Below, piece after piece: positions 36,831-49,149 of a DNA stretch of 64,000 bases. How positions within the stretch are numbered: the first letter of the stretch is position 1; every line of letters starts with the position of its first letter. The DNA comes from Stomoxys calcitrans (taxonomy: Eukaryota > Arthropoda > Insecta > Diptera > Muscidae). The DNA lies in the NCBI RefSeq assembly GCF_963082655.1, contig NC_081552.1, forward strand, positions 181,520,571 through 181,584,570, read 5' to 3'. The position numbers were made by a program, and so were the translations under genes. Below the pieces are notes generated by a model. It was given only the letters and a program-made list of their open reading frames with translations, was not told the origin of the DNA and did no database searches.

Positions 36831-38440
36831 ACTAATCTAGTTATTCCGTTTGTAACACCTCAAAATATTGATCTGTGACCCCATAAAGTATATATATTCT
36901 GAATCATCTCGACGTTCTGAGTCGATCTAGCCATGTCCGTCCGTCTGTCGAAAATCACGATAGCGTTCGAACGCGAAAAGCTAGCCGCTTGAAATTTTGC
37001 ACATATGCTTCTTATTTATGTGGGTCGTTAGGTATTTCCAATGGGTAGAGATGGACGATGGGTAAACACGCAAAAGGTATTTACCCGGTAAATTGGGTAA
37101 ATACCTGGGTGTTTACCCATTTATACCCAAAAGCTGGGTATTAATAATTTTGCAGAAATCTTGGGTATACAAATATTTTCCAAACAATTTTTGATGATTT
37201 TGTATTCTTTGTATATAAACCTGATCTTCTGATCTCATAAAATCGGATTTTAGTTATATATAGCCGCTATATAGACCGATCTCCAGATTTAAAGTCTTGA
37301 GGCCATAAATTGGTAATTTTCATCAGATTTCGATGAAATTGGGCACAGTAAGTTCTGGTAGACCCCCACTCATTTCTGTGAAGTGTGGTTCAGATCGGAC
37401 TATATTTGGATATAGTTGCCCGCCCGATCTCCCGATATATGGTATCAAGGGTAAAAAATGGATCTTTGATCCGACCATATTTGGATATAGCTACCATATA
37501 GGCCGATCTCCCGATATGGAGTATTAATCTAATCCGGGAGATCGGTCTATATGGCAGATATATCCATATATGGTCCGATCTGGATTATATTTGACAGGAA
37601 TGGATAGGGGTCTACCAGAACACACTGTGCCATCGAATTCGGGTAAACAAATTACCTTTTATGGCCTCAATACCATATATCGGGAGATCGGACGATCGGT
37701 ATAGAGGCAACTATATCTAACCGATCTGAACAACGATTCGCTGAAATGGGTAGGGATCTACCAGAACTCAATGTGCCACATTTCATCAAAATCAAATGAA
37801 AAATTACCAATTTATTGCCTCAAGACTTAATGTCTGGAGATCGGTCTATATAGCGGCTATATATAACTAAAATCCGATTTTATGAGATAAGAAGATCAGG
37901 TTTATATACAAAGAATCCGTAATCATCAAAAATTTTTTGGAAAATATTTCTGTATTTACCCAATAAATAACCAAGCGTTGGGTATTTACCAGGTAGAAAC
38001 CCATCTCTACAAATGGGCCATATCGGTTCATATATTGATATAGCTCCCATATATACCTATATCCCGATTAGACTTCCCTACAAGCCTCAATTTTCATCCG
38101 ATTTGGCTAAAATTTGGAGCGAAGATTTGCGTTATGGCTTTCAATATCCATGACAAGTATGATCCGAATCGGTATATAAACAGATATAGCTCCCAAATAA
38201 ACCGATCCCCGGTTTTTTTGGGATCTTCAGTCGTTAGAAGCCTTAATTTTCATCCGATTTGGGAAAAATTTGGAGCAAAAAAGTGAGTTGATGCCAACTT
38301 TGATCCGAATCGGTCTATAAACAGATATAGCCCTCATACACAGAAAAAAATAAAAATCGGTTTTAATCACGAAATTAACTGATCCAATTAATTTAATTAA
38401 AAACCATAAAATTTTGTTTTAAAATTTTTGCGAAAAGCGA
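36831..38440 (-). repeat. GPR-1 repeat interrupted by a foldback element
   Basis: Starts CTAGTTATTCCGTTTGTAAC and carries the usual right-end sequence in reverse. The unit phrase 'aatgggccatatcggttcata' is broken by the foldback element at 37046-38010 and resumes after it. It is cut at about 38340-38440 by an AT-rich insertion (CACAGAAAAAAATAAAAATC). Confidence 0.7.
37046..38010. mobile_element. Foldback element, about 965 bp, with arms of about 475 bp
   Basis: The left half (37046-37520) and right half (37535-38010) are inverted copies. For example AACCTGATCTTCTGATCTCA, GCCGCTATATAGACCGATCT and AAGTCTTGAGGCCATAAATT on the left reappear in reverse complement on the right. The outer ends are TAGAGATGG and CCATCTCTA. 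The inner arms hold GPR-2-like units; the outer arms have GGTAAA/TTTACC-rich sequence. AATGGG flanks both sides and may be the target duplication. No frame is present. Confidence 0.85.
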
Positions 38441-39388
38441 GCTATATAGAGCGCACCCTCGATTTGTATATGTTTGATCGTCAAGACATTTTAAGTCGGT
38501 CTCGCCATGTCCGTGAGTCCGTCTGTCTGTCGAAGCACGCTAACTTTCGAAGGAGTAAAGCTAACCGCTTGAAATTTTGCACGAATACTTCTTATTACTG
38601 TAGGTCGGTTCGGATTGTAAATGGGCCAAATCGGTCAATGTTTTGATATAGCTGCCACATAAACCTATCTCCCGATTTGACTTCTTAAGCTTCTGGAGGG
38701 CGCAATTCTTATCCGATTCGGCAGAAATTTGTCACGTGGTATTTCGGTATCACTTCCGACAACTGTTAGTATGAATCAAATCGGTCCATAACCTAGTATA
38801 GCTGCCATATAAACCGATCTTGGATCTTGACTTCTTGAGCTCCTGGAGGGTGCAATTCTCATCCGATTTTGTTGAAATTTTTCATTACGTGTTTTGTTAT
38901 ATCTCCAACAACTGTGCTAAATATGGCGCAAATCGGTACATAACCTGATATAGCTGTCATATAAACCGATCTGGGATCTTGACTTCTTGAGCCTCTAGAG
39001 GACGCAATTCTCATCCGATTTGGCAGACATTTTGTACAACGGCTTCACCCTTACCTTCAATATACGTGTCTAATATGGTCTGAATCGATCTATAGCTTGA
39101 TACAGCTCCCATTTAAACCGATCTCCCGATTTTTCTCCTTGGGGCCCTACAAGGCGCAATTCTTATCTGAACGGACTGAAATATTACACGATGACTTCGA
39201 CAATGCTTACCATTCAATTCATTTATGGTCCGAAGCGGACTATAACATAATATAGCTCCAATAGCATAACAGATCTCATCCATTATTCTTTGTTTGCCTA
39301 AAAAGAGAACTCGATAAATGCGATCCGTGGTGGAGGGTATATAACATTCGGCCCAGCCGAACTTTGCGGACTCTTACTTGCTGCCACT
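38441..39388 (-). repeat. GPR-1 repeat, left end missing
   Basis: Units with GCCATATAAACCGATCT recur near 38800 and 38950. The right end reads GAGGGTATATAACATTCGGC, CCAGCCGAACTTTG and ACTCTTACTTG. It is followed by an imperfect 80 bp palindrome (39389-39466) with CACTCGCTTCGTTCGCCAA / TTGACGAACGAATTGAGTG. Confidence 0.75.
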
Positions 39389-39466
39389 CGCTTCGTTCGC
39401 CAACTCAGCTGTTTCCTCTGTAAAATCAGCTGTTTTCAATGAATTGACGAACGAATTGAGTGACAA

Positions 39467-40553
39467 CAAGTAAAAAAGCATTAAGTTCGGCCGGGCCGAA
39501 CTTTGTATACGCATCACCTCGGGTATATATGTAAACACCATTTCATCACAATCCAGTGAAAATTGGATAACTTAAGCACCCAAATTCGGCACTTACATTG
39601 AGTGGTCTAATATATATGCTACCATGCAATGTTGTAAAACAAAATATTGGTCTTTTTGGCAGGTATATGCAATTATAAACCGAACTGAACCATATAAAGG
39701 TCGGATATCGTGAGGCTCCGAAAAACTCACTGTTTCAAATTTCAGCGAAATGGGGTCATAAATAAATGTTTTATGGGCTTCAGTCTCCTTATCGGCAAAT
39801 CGGTGTATATGGCAGCTATATCTAAATTTAGTCCGATCAGAACCATATTTAGGTCGGATGTAAGGAGGTCTTGTCCTACTCACTGTTGAAATTTTTAGCG
39901 AAATCGGGTGAAAAATAAAGCTTTTATTGGCCTCAGACCCTTTATCGGGAGATCGGTCTATATGGCAGCTATATATAAATATAGTCCGATCAGAACCGTA
40001 TTTAAGTCGGATGTTGGGAGGTCTTAACCTACTCACTGTTTGAAATTTCAGCGAAATCGGGTAATAAATAAAGATTTTATGGTATTCAGACCCTTTATCG
40101 GGAGATTGGTCTATATGGTAGCTATATCTAAATATAGTCCGATCTGAACCCTATTTAAGTCAGTTGTCGGAAAGCCTAAAGCTACTCACTATTTCAAATT
40201 GCAGCAAAATCGGATGAAAATAAAGTCTTTATGGGCTTTAGACCCTTTATCGGAAAATCGGTCTATATAGCAGCTATATCCAAATATTTTCCGATTTGGC
40301 CCGTTTAAGAACTTAACCATCGTGCATCAAAAAGACGAATCTGTGCCAAATTTCAACTCAATATCTCAACTTTGAAGGCTCTAGAGTGACTACAACAGAC
40401 GGATAGACGGACAGACACACGGACATCGTTAAATCGACTTTTACGACGATCCGAAATATATATACTTTGTATAGTCGAAAATTGATATTTCGATGTGTTG
40501 CAAACGGAATGACTAAATGAATATACCCCCTATCCTACGGTGGTGGGCAAAAA
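39467..40553 (+). repeat. GPR-2 repeat, end-to-end copy
   Basis: Left end ACAAGTAAAAAAGCATTAAG, TTCGGCCGGGCCGAACTTTG and CACCTCGGGTATATATG. The right end has the CGGACAGACACACGGACATC run, GATGTGTTGCAAACGGAATG and CCCCTATCCTACGGTGGTGG. Units with GGTCTATATGGCAGCTATAT are spaced about 150 bp apart. This is the best copy for defining GPR-2. Confidence 0.85.
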
Positions 40554-41529
40554 AAGAAAATAGTTTGTGGTTTTGGCCGTTATCGTTTAATTAAAAAAGA
40601 TAAAATTTTCACATTTTAAGACTCAATAAAAATGATTGAATAAATTAATTTTTTTTTAATTAAAAATTTCAAAAATTTCAATCACGTTAGTGTTGTTTTC
40701 AGTAAAATATCCAAAATACCAAGTTGGTTTCAAAATCGTGTGTCTTTAGTAAATTGGCTGTGGAGGAGGCTACACACATTGTTTGGTGCAACATTTCATT
40801 TAGGAAGCCACTGGCGAACGCAATTCTTATCCCATTTGGCCAAAATTTTGCAAGAAGAGTTTTGTTATGACTTCCAACAACTGTGCCAAATATGGTCCTA
40901 ATTGGTCTATAATCTGATATAGCTGCCACATAAAGCGATTGGGATCGTGACTTTTTGAGCATGTAGAGATCGCAATAATTATCGGATTTGGCTGAAATTT
41001 TGTACAACGACTCCTGTTAAACTACCTCAACAGTATACGAGAAAACTAAACTTTGATACCAGAAGGTTTATTCCCACGTTAAACAAGTGTGCCGGTTAAA
41101 TAAAACGAACTTTATTTTTTCTAATAAAAACAGGCCCTGAGTCTTGATTGCAGCCTGCCATCATAACCTATCTTAACCTTTTAACCAAATGATAAAATGC
41201 GAAAAATATGAACAAAATAAATAATCGAAGTGTGTGTGTGTGTTTCAGTTAACATCTATTAATATCAATTACATTACGTCATCGCTGACATGACGACATG
41301 TACAAACATTACAATGTTGTTTGTTGATGAATGATTTTGGTTTATCGTATCATCGCAGACAATGACGAAACTCACGGGCACATAACATGCGAGTACATAT
41401 TTGAAAACATAAATTTATATCAGAATTTATCCAATCTACTTACATACATAATAACATAGTATACGATATGTTTGCATAAACCATTGGATAAAACATAAGC
41501 CAATCTTTATGTTTACCATCGAATCTTTT
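40554..41529. other. Non-coding, partly repeated
   Basis: 40554-40790 is AT-rich with no recognised feature. About 40800-41030 is a GPR-1 fragment (GCGAACGCAATTCTTATCCC, AACAACTGTGCCAAATATGG). 41031-41529 is unique, with a short (GT)n run at 41229-41244 and no gene. Confidence 0.45.
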
Positions 41530-42410
41530 TATAGCCTCCACCATAGGGTGGGGGTATACTAATGTCGTCATTCTGTTTGTAACACCTCGAAATATGCCTC
41601 TGAAACCCCATAAAGTATATATATTCTTGATCGTCATGTCATTTTAAGTCGATCTAGCCTTGTCTGTCCGTCCGTCCGTCTGTCGAAAGCACGCTAACAT
41701 TCGAAGGAAAAAAGCTAGCCGCTTGAAATTTTGCACAAATCCTTTTTATTAGTGTAGGTCAGTAGGGATTGTAAATGGGCCAAATCGGTCCATATTTTGA
41801 TATAGCTGCCATATAAACCGATCTTGGGTCTTGTCTTCTTGAGCCTCGTGAGGGCGCAATTCTTGACCGATTTGACTGAAATTTTGCACGCGGTGTTCTT
41901 TTGTATCATTTCCAACAACTGTGTTAAGTATGATTCAAATCGGTTCATAATCTGTCATATAAACTGATCTTGAAGCTTGATTTCTTGAGCCAGTAGAGGG
42001 CGCAATTCTCATCCGATTTGGCCAACAACTGTGCTAAGTATGGCGCAAATCGGTACATATCCTGATATAGCTGTCATATAAGCCGATCTGGGATCATGAC
42101 TACTTGAGCCTCTAGAGGGCGCAATTCTCATCCTATCTTCCGATTTTGCTTCTTGAACCCCTACAAGGCGCAATTCTTATCCGAATGAACTGAAATATTA
42201 CACAATGACTTCGAAAATGCTTACCATTCAATTCATTTATGGTCCGAAGCGGACTATAACAAAATATAGCTCCAATATAATAACAGTTATCATCCATTAT
42301 TCTTTGTTTGCCTAAAAAGAGATACCGCGCATAGAACTCGACAAACGCGATCCATGGTGGAGGGTATATAAGATTCGGGCCGGCCGAACTTAGCACGCTC
42401 TTACTTGTTT
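41530..42410 (-). repeat. GPR-1 repeat
   Basis: From ATAGCCTCCACCATAGGGTG to GATTCGGGCCGGCCGAACTT, AGCACGCTCTTACTTG. Three diverged units; one is shortened near 41945 and another near 42140. Confidence 0.8.
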
Positions 42411-43323
42411 GTATACAGATGAATGCTTGAATTATGTTAAACAAGAAAGTGAAGTTAACATAGGCATGCCTTGAGTATTGTAGAAAGATGTATACTCATG
42501 GTACTTTTGCAAACTTTATATAAGATGCTCGGATTATCTGCAGTTGTAGCAGACATTGTTGAAGGTTTTCTAACGAATTTTTATGTATGTGACCAATTTC
42601 ATTGCAAAGCTGTAGGCAAAGTAATCTAAGTGTATTATAGTATATTTATCGCTGTCCGTTATGTATCCCTTACTGGTTTACTTTAGTGTGCAATTAAAAA
42701 ACACCAAACCCACATTGCTCTAATTAAACTCCATTCAATTCCAATTCATCCACGTTGAAATGAGCTTTAAATTTTAATTTGTTTATCAGTGAATTTAATT
42801 AATTCACACAACCTCATATGTACTCGTATGTCGGCTCCAAATGCGGCATATGTAATGGAAGTTATTAATTATATTATATAATTATTAATATATTATTATG
42901 GCTTTGTCAGATAGGAAAACGAGTTGAACAAAAATAATATCCTAAACAAACGCGAACAGTTCTGCTTAAAATTCATTTTCCAAGCGAACATATTTTTTTT
43001 GTACTCATATTTTCAAATGTACTCATAATTATACGCTACACCGCTAATGAGGTATATGGTATTATAGCTTTATGCACCCATCAGCGAGGAAAAAAAGCAG
43101 AAGTGTTGAACCCATTGTTACTTTGATTGGGTGACTTGGGGATGTTAGAAACCAGGCAACGGATCTGATTGGTTTTAACTCGGCAAAATCCAGGCCTATC
43201 TTGGTCTTACTTCATCACAAATGCGAACACAATCCTCCCAGCGGTGCCACCTGAGTAGCTATGTCCTACATCCATTAAAGTTAGTAAACTAAAATGTGCT
43301 ACGAGTTCACACGTAAAACGATA
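42411..43323. other. Non-repeated intergenic sequence
   Basis: AT-rich. I see no frame of note, no repeat shared with other parts of the window and no RNA gene. Confidence 0.45.
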
Positions 43324-45365
43324 ACAAGTAAAAGCGTCCTAAGTTCGGCGGGGCCGAATCTTGGGTACCCACCACCATGGATTCCGCTAAAAATGTACCA
43401 TTATTAACTGAGTTTGTATTTGAATTATTATACCCTCCACCATGGGAAGGCGGTATACTAATTTCGTCATTCTGTTTGTAACTCCTCGAAATATTCGTCT
43501 ACGAATTCCTAAAGTGTATGCATTCTTGATCGTCGTGACATTTGAAGTCGCCACGCTAACTTTCGAAGGAATTTTTGACAAATCGCATGAAAATTGAGGC
43601 TTCTAAGGGCTTAAGAAGCCAAATCCGGGGATCGGTTTATATGGGGGCTATATATGTCTATGGACCGATTGAGAACATACCTTGCATGGATGTTGGAAGT
43701 CATCGTTTTAGTCTTTGTTCCAAATTTTTGCCAAATCGCATGAAAATTTAGGCTTCTAAGGGCTCAAGAAATCAAATCGGGAAATCGGTTTATATGGGGG
43801 CTATATCCAAATTTGAACCGATATGACCCGTTTGCAATCCCAACGACTTACATTTATAAACATTTTCAAGCGGCTATCTTTGCTCGTTTGACCGCTATCG
43901 TCATTTCGACAGACGATTGGACGACGGACATGGCTAGATCGAATCAGAACCAGATCAGACGAACCAGAATATATATACTTTATGGGGTTGCAAATCAATA
44001 TTTCGAGGTGTTACAAACGGAATGACTAGGTTGGTATAACCCACCATAGGTTTGGTTGAGGCTTCAGGTTAGCAGCAAAGAAAAGCCTGCCAAATTCGGC
44101 CAGGCCGAATCTTGAGGACCCACCACCATGGATTCTGCTATAAATATATACAAAATAAATTCAGTTGAAGGGCAAAATTTTATTCTACATACCAAACTTC
44201 TGTCAAACCAGCAAAAATTAAAGCTTCTAGGAACCGAACAAGGATGATCGAGAAACCGGTTTATATGGGAGCTATATCAGATCATAGACTGATTTGGACC
44301 GTTTTTATCAAAGTTGTTGGAAGTCGTAACAGAACACCGCAATCAAAATTTCAGCCAAATCGAACAAAAATTGGGGCTTGTAAGGCCTCATGTAGTCAAA
44401 TAGGAAGATCGGTTTATTTGGGAGCTATACCAGGTTATGTACCGATTCAGACCGTACTTGGCACAGAGAGCACTGCATGCAAAATTTAAATTTAAGCTCA
44501 AGAAGTCAAATCGGGAGATCGGTTTATATGGGAGCTTTATCTAAATCTGAACCGATATGGCCCATTTGAATCTGTGCAAGATTTCAAGCTGTTAGCTATA
44601 CGCGTTCGACCGCTATCGTGATTTCGACAGACGGACGGACGGACATGGCTAGATCGACTCAGAACGTCGAGACGATCAAGAATAATATAAAGGGTGATTT
44701 TTTTGAGGTTAGGATTTTCATGCATTAGTATTTGACAGATCACGTGGGATTTCAGACATGGTGTCAAAGAGAAAGATGCTCAGTATGCTTTGACATTTCA
44801 TCATGAATAGACTTACTAACGAGCAACGCTTGCAAATCATTGAATTTTATTACCAAAATCAGTGTTCGGTTCGAAATGTGTTCAAATTTTGACAAATTTT
44901 GTTCAGCGATGAGGCTCATTTCTGGTTGAATGGCTACGTAAATAAGCAAAATTGCCGCATTTGGAGTGAAGAGCAACCAGAAGCCGTTCAAGAACTGCCC
45001 ATGCATCCCGAAAAATGCACTGTTTGGTGTGGTTTGTACGCTGGTGGAATCATTGGACCGTATTTTTTCAAAGATGCTGTTGGACGCAACGTTACGGTGA
45101 ATGAACACATTTCGAACCGAACACTGATTTTGGTAATAAAATTCAATGATTTGCAAGCGTTGCTCGTTAGTAAGTCTATTCATGATGAAATGTCAAAGCA
45201 TACTGAGCATATTTTTCTTTGACACCATGTCTGAAATCCCACGTGATCTGTCAAATACTAATGCATGAAAATCCTAACCTCAAAAAAATCACCCTTTACT
45301 TTATGGCATCTTAGACGAATATTTCGAATTGTTACAAACGGAATGACTAGAATGGCTAGAGAATT
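43324..45365 (+). repeat. Cluster of GPR-1 copies with a snap-back transposon
   Basis: A left end (43324, TTCGGCGGGGCCGAA) is followed by a reversed right end (43430-43580), then units and a right end reaching about 44040. A further copy from about 44080 (AATTCGGCCAGGCCGAATC) runs to 44689, is split by the DD41D derivative (44690-45296) inside the phrase 'aatatatatactttatgg', and finishes at about 45350. Confidence 0.7.
44690..45296. mobile_element. Snap-back derivative of DD41D element A (607 bp)
   Basis: Both ends are the left end of element A: about 193 bp (AAGGGTGATTTTTTTG to GAAATGTGTTC) stand at 44690-44883 and, inverted, at 45105-45296. The arms stop at the same base. Between them are about 220 bp of transposase core (LFSDEAHFWLNG to GRNVTVN). 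The element therefore lacks the original 3' end and can fold into a long hairpin. TA flanks both sides. It is non-autonomous. Confidence 0.9.
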
Positions 45366-45454
45366 GCACATCTTACTATATTTTAGATCGGGAGATCGGT
45401 TTAAATGAGAGCTATATGAGGAAAAGACCGATTCGAACAATATTTGGCAAACGT

Positions 45455-46324
45455 TTTGAGGACCATGACTTGCGAATCTATAGCTGGAATGTTCGAACTC
45501 TTTATAGAGAGTGTGCAGAATATGCACTGGGGATGTAATGGAGAAGTACAGGGCAGACATACAGTTAGTGCGATGGCTAGGAGAAGGCTTCACAGCAACA
45601 CCGAGAAGTGAATTTGGTTGCGGATTTGTGGTTAATTGGAGACTGAAACATTTTGTCTCCAAGTTTCCTCCGGTAGATGAGAGGCTAGCCACAATCCACA
45701 AAAAAGCCAAATTCTTCAATATCAGCCTAACGCCTTGACGGAAGACATGGACAAAGAGGCCAAGTATATTTTCTACAAGCGCCTAGAGAGAGAATATGAC
45801 CGCTGTCCCACCCATGGAATTCAAACCATTCTGGGAGATTTTAATGCGAATAGCGGGGAAAAAATGGTTGGCAACAGTCGGAAAATTTTGCCTGCACGAA
45901 GAAACTTCCGATAATGAATTGAGGCTAATAGAATTCTCCGCGGCAAAGAACATGGTAGTAAGCAGCACCATATTTCTACATCGAAGGATTCACACGGCTA
46001 TATGACTGTCACACGATCAAAATATGAGAAACCGAATAGACCATGCTTTGATAGATGAAAGTCATTCAACATGCGTGTTAGATGTACGATCGATATGTGG
46101 GGCGAACATCGATTCGGATTATTAGCTTTTTGCACTAAAAGTTCACATCCGCCTTAGTGCGGCTAGAAACGCACACAGTTTGTGATTTGACACTGCACGG
46201 AAACTGGACGTCGACAAACACAAAAGGTAGCAACGGCATACTGCCCTCGACTGTCGCAATTGCTTGAAGAAAGCACTTTCTGTCCTGATAGTTTAACAAC
46301 GCAATGGCAAACCATTGCCAAATA
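45455..46324 (+). pseudogene. LINE endonuclease region, decayed
   Basis: Plus-strand pieces in changing frames resemble an APE-type endonuclease of a LINE: LRIYSWNVRTL (start of the domain), VRWLGEGFTATPRSEFGCGF, VDERLATIHKKAKFFNISL, then ILGDFNA in another frame (about 45830), LHEETSDNELRLIEF, NRIDHALID and ANIDSD (about 46110). The final SDH-like motif is degraded. It probably belongs to the same family as the RT end at 21086-21760. A MITE abuts it at 46325. Confidence 0.75.
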
Positions 46325-46563
46325 TTGGGTTGCCCAAAAAATAATTGCAGATTTTTCATATAGTCGGCGTTGACAAATTTTTTCACAGCTTGTGACTCTG
46401 TAATTGCATTCTTTCTTCTGTCAGTTATCAGCTGTTACTTTTAGCTTGCTTTAGAAAAAAAGTGTAAAAAAAAAGGATATTTGATAAAAATTCATTCTAA
46501 GTTTTATTAAAAATGCATTTACTTTCTTTTAAAAAATCCGCAATTACTTTTTGGGCAACTCAA
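46325..46563 (+). mobile_element. Mariner-derived MITE, complete (239 bp)
   Basis: TTGGGTTGCCCAAAAAATAA to CTTTTTGGGCAACTCAA with TA on both sides. The interior matches 26464-26696. Confidence 0.95.
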
Positions 46564-46749
46564 TACATGTTAACAGCCGCAACATCCGTACTTGGGTACA
46601 AAGCCTCCCCCAAGAAATAGAGCTGACAGTATATCCATATCGATACAAACGACATGTTATGTTTTGGCTAAATATCGATTGATAGCTTTGCTATCGATAT
46701 TATCGATAATTTTTTTTTGTTGTAGCAAAATTGAACACTGAATGTATTC

Positions 46750-47515
46750 TTTAAGATACATTGCGTCTTAAGAGGGCGACATATTCATTCGATTGGGCTA
46801 AAATTTTGTCCAATGATTTCTCTCATGACTTCCAAGTGACTTTATTAAATTAGGCTTTATTCGGTTTGTTCATTGATATTGCTTCTATATAAATCAATCT
46901 TCTGATCTCTATACCCACCACGAACACCTCGAAATATTGCCCTTTGACCCCAACAAAGTATACATATTCTGGATCGTCTCTACATTCTGAGTCGATCTAG
47001 CCATGACCGTTCGTCCGCCCGTCCGTCTGCGAAATCACGATAGTGGCCGAACGTGTAAAGCTAGCCGCTTGAAATTTTGCACAGATACTGATGTAGGTCT
47101 TTGGGGATTGCAAATGGGCCATATAGGTTCAGATTCGAATAAAGCCCCCACATAAAGCGATCCCCGATTTGACTTCTTCAGCCCCTAAGAGCCTCAATTC
47201 TCATCCGATTTGACTGAACTTTGTAACAAAGACTTATGTTATGACTTCCAGCATCCGAATCGGGTCATAAACAGATATAGCCCCCATATAAACCGATCCC
47301 CGGATTTAACTTTTTCTGCCCTTAGAAGCATAAATTTTCACCTGTTTTGGCTGAAATTTGGCCCAAAAACCTATTTTATGACTTACAACATCATTGGTAT
47401 CCGAATCGGCCAATATGGTGATATAGGCCCCCCTAAGTACCGATATGACGATATGACTTCTTGAGGCCGTTGAAGCTTCAATCAGTTCCCGATTTGATTG
47501 CTATATAATAATTCA
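46750..47515 (-). repeat. GPR-1 fragments
   Basis: Pieces of units (ATTCGATTGGGCTAAAATTT; CCCATATAAACCGATCCCCG) surround a reversed right end with ACACCTCGAAATATTG and GTCGATCTAGCCATGACC. No palindrome end is seen. Confidence 0.6.
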
Positions 47516-47529
47516 AATACAAAATCAGA

Positions 47530-49085
47530 TAGGTTAGTCAGTTGCCCACCAAAGGTGACTTCACTCGGTGGCCTGTCTGGCCCATTGTGTTATGGTACCC
47601 TAGAAATAAAGGGAAGAGAAAGAAGATGTGAGACCTTAGACTAGAGGTTATGCAAGAATAAAAGAAAAACAGGAGGAATGGAGAACCCGAGCGGGGGTGA
47701 ATAAATGCCCATCCCCACGCAAGCACGGATGTACCTACGCCGGAGCTAATGGGACCCTGTTCCTTCAACAAATCTCAGGAGACTTACCAGAGGTACGTTC
47801 GCAAGTTCACCCAGATCACAGAAGAAACAGCTAACCAGAAGGGAGAGCCTACGTCCCAGCAAGCGTTCAATAATCTCCTCTTCATCCTCATCGAGGAAAG
47901 TCGTACAGAAGTCATTGTGCGGTATTTCCATGCGCGTCGCAATGCGGCCTATGGCACAGTGTCCGGTTATGACCCCTGTCAATGTACTCATCGATCTCTT
48001 ATCGAACGGCAGCTACGTTCTCGTCCTCCTCCGGTCGATAACCGGCCATAGCTCCTTTTCAGTCCGGCAATCATCCCCACGAGTTCCACCTGGCCACCGA
48101 CGCCACCCTGGCCATCCCCTCTACTGTATTCAGTAACTCGACAAATAGCATGTAAGCAAGACCGATTACTGGTCCGCCCGGTACAGACGAACCCCTCCTG
48201 GCGCACTCGTCCCTGGGGATTCCCTAGAATCCCCTCATGCTCAGGAACTCATGTCAGCATCACATCGTGGGCCCGGAGCCTTTATAGGGACTCCAAACAA
48301 ACCGCCACACATCGCGACCTCGCCATCCTTGAGCGCAGCCATACTGTCCACATAATTTCTGAGTTTCGAGGGGGTAAAGAATTTCTCTTCCGGCCACTGC
48401 AATGGCACAGACCACTGCCTGAAAGACCGTACACTCCTCTATCAGTTTCAGAGACGTACTGATATTGAGTGCATCAGAGTAGACTCTCAATCCAGTCTCT
48501 TACGGCTTCTTTCCTCGGTGTTCCTCCACCAGGACAGTTTAGAATCGAGGACCATGCCTAGGTACTTCGCCTCCTTCGACAGCTGCAGGGTGACCCCTCC
48601 ATGGACGGGAGTCTGAACTCCGGTATCTTATATCTACGAGTGAAGAGCACCAGCTCCGTCTTCCCTGGGTTGGTCCTCAACCCATTTCTGGTAGCCCATC
48701 GCGACTAAAAGGTCCCGTATTATACTTCGTCGTACTGTGGTTTATTCTTCCCGCTTTGGGGATAAAGACCACCTTGACTTCCCTCCATGCCCTCGGTATG
48801 TGGGACCATGCCAGGCTCGCTCGGAAGATCCGCTCGAGCCAGGGCAGGGTGATTCCAAGGGACCCCTGCAGCAGTGCCGGGATAATTCAAACTTAAATGG
48901 ACGGAAAGTGCGGACCGCCCACGCTATCTTCTTCTCGTCAACGATCTCCCTGATGAGTTCATCCGTTAAGGCCATATAATCAAGTATTGCGATATCTTGA
49001 TCGCCGACCTCTTCCTAGCCCTCCTCAGGGAGCTAGACGTGATGGGATCCTTCGAGAGCACTCTGCGCAACCTAGATGCCTCACT
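47530..49085 (-). pseudogene. Non-LTR retrotransposon (R1/LOA-like), decayed and internally deleted
   Basis: GC-richer than its surroundings. On the minus strand: RT N-terminal pieces at about 48970-48740 (ALTDELIREIVDEKKIAW, AWHGPTYRGHGGKSRWSL), later RT and thumb pieces at about 48660-48500 (TELVLFTRRYKIPEFRLPS, YLGMVLDSKL), an RNase H-like stretch near 48300-48490, and a C-terminal LTGVITGHCAIG and PHNDFC...ANVPLVSLLRF at 47985-47760. The catalytic YADD region is missing. HCAIG and PHNDFC are typical of the C-termini of insect LINEs with RNase H. The 3' end is near 47530. It cannot encode a product. Confidence 0.75.
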
Positions 49086-49149
49086 TATACAAGGGCACAA
49101 TTTGTGTGAAATTTGCAGTATATACCTTAAAATTTAACGGAGCTATTAC

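Noticed and set aside
39389..39466. Imperfect palindrome as a regulatory site or tiny foldback element
   Set aside because: It lies between two GPR ends, occurs once in the window, and nothing shows a function or mobility.
44764..45222. Two overlapping transposase-like genes on opposite strands
   Set aside because: Both result from the inverted arms of the snap-back element and neither covers a complete catalytic domain.
48737..48979. Plus-strand frame in the GC-rich stretch
   Set aside because: It is opposite the LINE reverse transcriptase fragment, which explains the open reading.
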